Shown here: piece after piece, positions 58,002 to 64,000 of the stretch | Numbering within the stretch: the stretch's first letter is position 1 | How the letters are laid out: every line of letters starts with the position of its first letter | DNA from: Aquarana catesbeiana | Lineage: Eukaryota > Chordata > Amphibia > Anura > Ranidae | Reading direction: 5' to 3' | Assembly: GCF_042186555.1 (NCBI RefSeq) | Contig: NC_133334.1 | Location: 25,699,294-25,763,293, forward strand | DNA length: 64,000 nt | Made by a program: the position numbers and the translations under genes | The notes under the pieces: generated by a model | The model's input: only the letters and a program-made list of their open reading frames with translations | The model's database searches: none | Told to the model about the DNA's origin: nothing

Positions 58002-58913
58002 TTCTGCTGAATAAGACGCTGGGCCTCTATTTACAACTTCGGTTTCACTTGTCAGCATCTCACAAACATGAGCGAGCCGGCATACCTTTCTATGGTACAA
58101 ATCCTCGGAGGAATCTTATTTATGAAGATTTTAAACAGAATCGTTACAGTGGGTGGATTTGCGCAATGCCTTGGATATATTTATAGCTTGCAAAGGACCC
58201 CTAGGAGAGCTAAATCGGCAGCAGGTGACACAACCCACCAGACTTGATCAATGAAACATAGATTTTGATTATTATGATATATAAGATACAAAATAAATTT
58301 AATTGTGGACCCTATGGACATACAGCACTCGTATTCGTAAAAAATATCTTTATTTTTGCGCAATATAAAATCAATTCAAATCAAACAGTAGCATATTTGC
58401 ATAGGGTAGGTGTCCCCTACAAATTTATACAATAATAACCACACACTTTACTGGGCTCTAGTGCTGAAAAATGTCCATAATTGGGAGTGCCACCATCCCT
58501 TCAAATAAGGCTCAACATGTTTTGCGCAGTTCCGCTTCTTCAGGAGAAAATAGTGCAAAAGCAGAGGTAAGAACGGCTACCTATAACACCAAACATATGA
58601 GAAAGACTAATAATGTAGCAACAATGTAAGTATAATAATACATCTCTATACAAAGTTCAATGTAGAAAAATAGTAAAAACTGTAATTTTTCTATATTGAA
58701 CTTTTGTATACGGATATTTTTTCTGTGTTATAGATAGCATTTCTTACCTCTACTTTTGCACCATCTGCTCCTGCAGAAGTGGAACTGCGCAAAACATGTT
58801 GATCCTTATGTGAAGGGATGGTGGCACTCCCATTTATGGCCATTTTTCAGCACTAGTGACCAGTAAAGTGTGTGGTTGTTATTGTATACATTTGTAGGGC
58901 CCACCTACCCTTA
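58002..58913. repeat. Tandem duplication, copy 1 (912 bp)
   Basis: It starts TTCTGCTGAATAAGACGCTG and runs to CCCACCTACCCTTA, where copy 2 begins at once. Its right part is a foldback: 58447-58670 pairs with 58690-58912 (GTGCCACCATCCCTTCA against TGAAGGGATGGTGGCAC). Each arm has a GTTTTGCGCAGTTCC + CTTCTTCAGG type motif. Confidence 0.92.
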
Positions 58914-59822
58914 TTCTGCTGAACAAGATGCTGGGCCTCTATTTACAACTTCGGCTTCACTTGTCAGCATCTCACAAACATGAGCGAGCCGGCATACCTT
59001 TCTATGGTACAAATCCTCGGAGGAATCTTGTTTATGAAGATTTTAAACAGAATTGTTACAGGGGGGGGATTTGCGCAATGCTTTGGATATATTTATAGCT
59101 TGCAAAGGACCCCTAGGAGAGCTAAATCGGCAGCAGGTGACACAACGCACCAGACTTGATCAATTAAATATTTATAGATTTTGATTATTATGATATATAA
59201 GATACAAAATAAATTTAATTGTGGACTCTATGGGCATGCAGCACTCGTATTCGTAAAAAATATCTTTATTTTTGCACAATATAAAATCAATTAAAATCAA
59301 ACAGTAGCATATTTGCATGGGGTAGGTGGCCCCTACAAATTTATACAGTAATAACCACACACTTTACTGTTCGCTAGTGCTGAAAAATGTCCATAAATGG
59401 GAGTGCCACCATCCCTTCAAATAAGGCTCAACATGTTTTGCACAGTTCCACTTCTTCAGGAGAAAATAGTGCAAAAGTAAAGGTAAGAAATGCTACCTAT
59501 AACACAAAACATATGAGAAAAACTAATAATGTAGCAATAATATAAGTATAGCAATGCATCTCTATACAAAGTTCAATGTAGAAAAATAGTAAAAAAAACC
59601 TGTAATTTTTCTATATTGAACTTTGTATACCGATATATTTTCTGTGTTATAGGTAGCATTTCTTACCTCTACTTTTGCACCATCTGCTCCTGAAAAAGTG
59701 GAACTGCGCAAAACATGTCGAGCCTTATATGAAGGCATGGTGGCACTCCCATTTATAGAAATTTTGACCAGTAAAGAGTGCGGTTGTTATTGTATACATT
59801 TGTAAGGGCCACTTACCCTAAT
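58914..59822. repeat. Tandem duplication, copy 2
   Basis: It starts TTCTGCTGAACAAGATGCTG. The offset to copy 1 is 912 bp at every anchor tried. Its foldback is complete, because the right arm continues past the unit to about 59880 (CAGTAGCATATTTGCA against TGCAAATATGCTACTG). Confidence 0.92.
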
Positions 59823-60110
59823 GACACATAGGTGCAAATATGCTACTGTTTGATTTTATATTGTGCAAAAATAAAAATTTACATTTTCTTTCTAAAAACC
59901 CACATGTACCCTTAAATTCCAAGGACGACGGTCCCCGGTAAATTTATTTTGTATCTCATATTAATAGGCACTTGGTCACTTGCATACTTTAGATCAGCGA
60001 AAAATCCTCTATACTACCCAGTGATTGTTTTGTTGGTAATTTTTCCTTTTTTTTTTTTTTTTTCTTTTTTTATTATGATATATAGATTTTTAGATGCATG
60101 CTCCCTTTAA

Positions 60111-60531
60111 AGCGTATCGAAACCCCAAATTGAATATACAGCGGCTTACCCCTCCTTGGTGTGGTGGCTACATTAGTTTTTGTTTTTGTCAAGGTCTGTT
60201 TTCACCTTGTAGTCCTGTCCCTGGGTGCCTACATTACCCCTTCACTGTGTCTTTGGAGGAAGCCATGGTCGTCACCCTAGGCTGCTCTCTTGATATGGAC
60301 TACACAAGTCCTTATCGCTTCATTTCTATTAAATGAGGGGCAGGGCAATTGATAGTTTACAGAACATAGCTAGGAAGGAAGATAACCTTCGGTGCACCTC
60401 ACAGGAAGCGACAAAGAGGCAGCATTTTTGGCAAGATCAACAGGTGTTTTCTGTTTGAAAATAAGGCAGTAACCACATCTATCGGCTGTAAGCTTAAATA
60501 TACAATTTTTGTTTTTAGGTTTAAGTATCCT
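60111..60531. mobile_element. TTAA-flanked element
   Basis: AGCGTATCGAAACCCC at the left and AGGTTTAAGTATCCT at the right are inverted, with TTAA at 60107-60110 and 60532-60535. Confidence 0.8.
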
Positions 60532-60537
60532 TTAAGG

Positions 60538-60721
60538 CAGTGGTCATCAACTCCTGTCCTCAGGGCCCACTAACAGGCCAGGTTTGCAAGATAACTGAAA
60601 TACATCACAGGTGATATAATTTGCTGCTCAGTGATTGCAGTATTCTAGTCTGTATCTCCCCAAGGTAATACATAAAACCTGGCCTGTTAGTGGGCCCTGA
60701 GAACAGGGTTGATGACCACTG
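60538..60721. mobile_element. 184-bp hAT-like palindromic MITE, copy 2
   Basis: It starts CAGTGGTCATCAACTCCTGT and ends GGGTTGATGACCACTG, with a perfect CTTTAAGG duplication (60530-60537 and 60722-60729). It has the same length as 8007-8190 with the inside inverted. Confidence 0.95.
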
Positions 60722-61261
60722 CTTTAAGGCAATAGACGGTCCAGATTTTTTTCCTGCAACCAAGTGTTGCAGGAAAGAAATTTGCACGATTCCCCCATCA
60801 ACACAGACAGTGCTGACAGGGGAATCCCTTCTGCCGAGACATTGTGTTCTCCCGGCTGGAGGGTGGGCAAATAAACAAGTAAATCCGGCAGGCTGGTTGC
60901 ACCCACCTTGATCAGTCATCAACTTGGTACTTTCAGCCTGCCCATACATGGTTCGAATCTCGGCTGGTTCCTGCTGAGCTGGCCGAAATTTAAACTGTCT
61001 ATGGCCGGCCTAAGGCTAAGGCCTCATGCACATGCAATTAAGCATAAAATATGCCTAGCGTAAAAAAAAAAAAAACACATAATTTTCCTGCAGCCAGGGA
61101 CCTGCAGTTGGGGCATACAGCCAGCCATTGAAGTCAGCAACTCTGCTTGTTTGGTAATCTGGCGCTGGGTTTGTTTTCTTCTTTAACAATGTGCCTTCTT
61201 CAAAGAATAAACTTTTCTGGTGTCTGATTTCAGGAACGTCTTTTCTTTTTGTCTCACACAG

Positions 61262-61437
61262 CTGATTAAAGTAGCATTTGATGAGGAGGTCAGCCCGGAG
61301 ATGGTGGACCTTTTCAAGAAGCAACTGATGAAGTTCCGCTATCCCGTCTCCATCTTCAGCATGTTCGCTTTTGCTGCAGGACAGGCGGCGCCCCCTATCA
61401 TCCTTCCGAAGCAGAAGGAAAAAAACACCTCTTTCCG
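61262..61437 (+). CDS. sbf2: sbf2 internal exon 7 of 9 (GRAM end and linker)
   Basis: A 176-nt exon after GTCTCACACAG, phase 0 in, leaving CG of an Arg codon at CCG|GTAAGG. The peptide starts LIKVAFDEEVSPEMVDLFKK, the closing helix of the GRAM domain. It continues QLMKFRYPVSIFSMFAFAAG and a basic linker ending PKQKEKNTSFR. As I recall both paralogues, LIKVAFDEEVSPE and the AFAAGQ stretch fit SBF2 better than SBF1. Confidence 0.95.
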
Positions 61438-61552
61438 GTAAGGACTTCCATATGTGCCTTCGAGGGTGGAGCCACAGCACACGTAAATTCAGTGTGTGGC
61501 ACCTTTAACTGCAGATAGTCCTTTACTGATTGGGGACTCTTAACTATTTCAG

Positions 61553-61689
61553 GACACTTTCTAAAACCATTGTAAAAGGGGCAAAACGTGCCGGGAAGAT
61601 GACAATCGGACGTCCATACGTTGCCAAAAAGAAGACTGGAACCATTATTGAGGAGCGAGGCAGCCGCAATGAAGACGACGACATTTCTG
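61553..61689 (+). CDS. sbf2: sbf2 internal exon 8 of 9 (basic linker)
   Basis: A 137-nt exon. G completes the Arg codon after CTATTTCAG, and the exon ends one base into a Val codon at TCTG|GTTTGT. The peptide begins TLSKTIVKGAKRAGKMTIGR, is very basic, then turns acidic at RNEDDDIS. The segment EERGSRNEDDD appears a few residues shorter than the mammalian form as I remember it, so a small linker indel or alternative splice site is possible. The 115-bp intron before it is the shortest in the window. The donor GTTTGT is weaker than the others. Confidence 0.93.
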
Positions 61690-61749
61690 GTTTGTTGTGC
61701 TCACCTATTACTTAAAGAAGGCAGATGACCTCTGTCACCGGATGCAGCT

Positions 61750-62460
61750 CAGAACCAGACTTGGAGACACCAGCAATATTACACCAAAAAAAAGCCTCCC
61801 CTGTCACTACAGAATAGCACAAACCACAAGGAAATAAATCACTTAATAGCTAGCTAGGGAGGTACACCGGAGAAGAGCCATTCACAGCAGCACTGCCAGC
61901 CAGGGAAAATAAATATTGTCTATTTTAGAGGCTGCTGCTGATCTCCTTCTGAAAATGCTGTCTGGCTCTTTGACTTCAATACTTTCTTTGTCGCTAATCC
62001 AGAGCAAGTGAAATTGAAAAAACAAAATCACAAGTGTGCATTGAATGCCTGTATCCAAAGAGAACAGGTGCAGGCAGGATGAAGCTCATCCACGCTCGCC
62101 ATATAAGGGTTGAATCTAAAAGACCGGCCGCACACTGATTAGTGTCAGCATTTTCATAAAACTTTATTGTTCACCCTGGAAGCCCCTGGAAGCCCTCTCC
62201 TCCACTCAAGAGACTGGCTTACTCAGAGAGAAGTCACTGTGACTGAGCTCATCTCTGAAACGCGTCAAAGGGGGAAGGTCCCAGGCAGGGCTTTCTGTAT
62301 GCACATTGCCTCTGTGTGTGGCTGGTCTTTGTAAATCAGTCAAAATAACTAGTCCAAATGCCATATTTAATGGTGGTCAACTTCTCAGAAATTACAACGC
62401 CATGCGATCCACCTGACAGCCAGGCAGCTAAACATTTTCAGAAGAAGAGATTAGTAATGG
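61750..62460. other. Intron 8 sequence with a motif block
   Basis: CTGAAACGCGTCAAAG at about 62255-62270 lies 90 bp after AACTTTATTGTTCACCCTGG. No exon was seen between 61690 and 63099. Confidence 0.5.
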
Positions 62461-62469
62461 CAGCTTCAA

Positions 62470-62860
62470 GCCCATCTCCGGGCAAAAAAATAGTTTTCCC
62501 ATGCAGTGGGGCTGTATCCACACTGCAGGGGGTTAACTTAGCATTTTTGTCTAGGGGCGAGGAGAAAGGAGATATACTTACCTAATGCTCCGATCCCCCC
62601 AGGAAAAGACAGATTCGGCAACCCCACGCTCCAGCGGTCTTAAGTTGTGGGCTGTTCCTGACATCATCACACCCAGAGTAGGCTCCATATACCAGGAACT
62701 GTCCACTGCTGGACCATGGGGGAGAGCCATTTTCCAATGGAACAAAGGATCGGGTGAGTGTAAGCCTTTTCCTCACCCCTAGACAATCGAGCAGTTATCC
62801 CGTGTAGTGCAAGCCCAGCCCCACTGCATGGGAATATTTTTTTTTTGCCTGGAGTTGGGC
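62470..62860. mobile_element. Palindromic short element
   Basis: The left part AGTTTTCCCATGCAGTGGGG with TTTTTGTCTAGGGGCGAGGA is the inverted partner of TTTTCCTCACCCCTAGACAA and CCCCACTGCATGGGAATA on the right. TACTTACCTAATGC (62576-62589) is an antisense donor-like site. Confidence 0.8.
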
Positions 62861-63099
62861 CTTTATTATCTTTTTTTTTTTTTCCATTATCAGTATCTTT
62901 TAAAGAAAAACATATTTTCAGTGGGGTAAAAGGTTCACTTTGACAAGTTAAGGTCTTTTTGGGTTTGCATTGATAGGTCAACCGTTTGCTCATGTTCCAC
63001 CTTAGGCACGCTTTGAAGATTTTTGCACCACTATAGAAGCCCTAAATGACCCATCCCCATCAATGCACACCGGTGATATTTTGTTCCCTCTCTGCTCAG

Positions 63100-63295
63100 T
63101 TTCAGATGATAATGAGCTGCCGAGCGGAACCTTGAAAGCGTCGGAGAAGTCCACAATGGAGCAGCTAGTGGAGCGGGCCTGTTTCCGGGACTACCAGCGC
63201 CTGGCCTTGGGGACCATCAGCGCCAGCTCCACGCGGATCAAGTCTGAACATTTCCGAGTGACGGCCATGAACAGGATGTATTCCCTGTGCCGGAG
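63100..63295 (+). CDS. sbf2: sbf2 internal exon 9 of 9 (start of pseudophosphatase domain)
   Basis: A 196-nt exon. TT completes the Val codon after CTGCTCAG, and the exon ends AG of a Ser codon at GGAG|GTGAGT. The peptide runs VSDDNELPSGTLKASEKSTM, then EQLVERACFRDYQRLALGTI, and ends FRVTAMNRMYSLCR. The FRDYQRLxLG and NRMYxLCRSYP-type blocks open the myotubularin phosphatase-like domain. The dead catalytic loop and the PH domain lie beyond the right edge. Confidence 0.95.
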
Positions 63296-64000
63296 GTGAG
63301 TGCTGGCTGTGTGTTTATGTTAGGCCTGGACCAAGATGTACTGCTTTCACCCAGTTCAGTGAACTTCTATGATTTCTGGTTCATTTTGGGTATCACTAGC
63401 TTCTAATAATTGTTTTCTCTGCACCTGAGCTGTAAAATATCAAACAGAATGTATTTTGCACAAGAACATACGGGATACAATGTAAAGAAGATATCAGTGT
63501 GAAATGTGGTGGACAGTGGAATCACTAGGACATCTGTGGAATAAATTTCCAGAAAAATTGTTAGACTTTGAAATGGGTTGAAATTTCAGCATCATTACAA
63601 TTTTTACAATTGGCTGTGTCCTGTTTTTTTAGCCCAATTTTCATTTAATCAGACAAAAAGACATTTGTTAGTCCTCAGCTTTCACGTTGTAATATATTTT
63701 TATTTTGTTAAGAAGGAAAAGGAAAAAAAAATCAGACTATATAGACCAGACACGAAGTATAAAGATCATACGGTATATAAAACCATAGAATTTAATACAC
63801 AACATAGTAAAAAAGCTCAAACAGCATGTATGCATCTTTGTAATTAAAAACAATTATAAAGTTGTACCTATGAAATTAACCATATATATGTTCATACAAC
63901 AATGGATGTTGACATGCTTTACAGACTTAAATTAGGAGGTCCTCATGTGTCGATGCGTTTCACCAAAGTTGGCTTCATCAGGACACATGAAAACATTGCA
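63296..64000. other. Start of the next sbf2 intron
   Basis: After GTGAGTG the stretch is AT-rich. A motif block GATGCGTTTCACC with GGCTTCATCAGGACACATG lies at about 63952-63988, at the window edge. Confidence 0.55.

Noticed and set aside
57857..58186. 109-codon frame whose last 60 codons stay open in the tandem copy at 58914
   Set aside because: Most differences between the copies change the amino acid, so there is no sign of coding constraint, and no family is recognisable.
26008..63295. Assignment to sbf1 instead of sbf2
   Set aside because: HIKSLHCMIPG, ATGDWESGSNS and the LIKVAFDEEVSPE region fit SBF2 and differ from SBF1 as I recall the two proteins. An alignment would settle it fully.

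Overview
This is vertebrate nuclear DNA, almost certainly from a frog with a large, transposon-rich genome. The level 'anuran, perhaps ranid' is inference from the repeat types (Tc1/mariner, hAT, TTAA-flanked and foldback short elements in dense nests), not a species call. No bacterial gene, CRISPR array, operon or RNA gene was seen.

The only gene I can support is part of sbf2 (SET-binding factor 2, also MTMR13 or DENND7B) on the + strand. Nine internal coding exons lie at 26008-26178, 29226-29488, 35333-35502, 38026-38099, 38232-38427, 48634-48761, 61262-61437, 61553-61689 and 63100-63295. All have AG/GT borders. The reading phases join without a break into 1511 nt (about 503 codons). They cover the end of the SBF2 region after the DENN module, a linker, the GRAM/PH-like domain and the start of the inactive myotubularin phosphatase domain. 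Earlier exons lie left of the window and later ones right of it; 1-26007 is best read as one upstream intron.

The rest is a layered mosaic of mobile elements. (1) Decayed Tc1/mariner copies: two abutting at 947-3036, with a tRNA-derived SINE inside the first, then 3973-5098, 28636-29128, 33683-34110, 43459-44023 and 48890-49455. (2) At least fifteen short non-autonomous elements flanked by TTAA. Three sit inside other recognisable repeats, so the TTAA duplication can be read directly. (3) hAT-like elements beginning CAGTG or CAGGG with 8-bp target duplications; all ten scored pairs have TA at the centre. (4) TAA-flanked Harbinger-like elements. (5) Long foldback palindromes with arms of 85-330 nt, one of them tandemly duplicated with a 912-bp period. 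(6) Several minisatellites, some carried inside the elements. (7) A CR1/L2-type reverse-transcriptase fragment at 17090-17800.

The gene and the repeats interact mainly through intron size: the two short introns (132 and 115 bp) are clean, while the two longest (10.2 and 12.5 kb) are largely built of nested elements. Several TTAA elements carry near-perfect splice-donor sequences in sense orientation to sbf2. The most unusual material is the foldback class and a recurring CGAAACGYGT motif found in many of the repeats.
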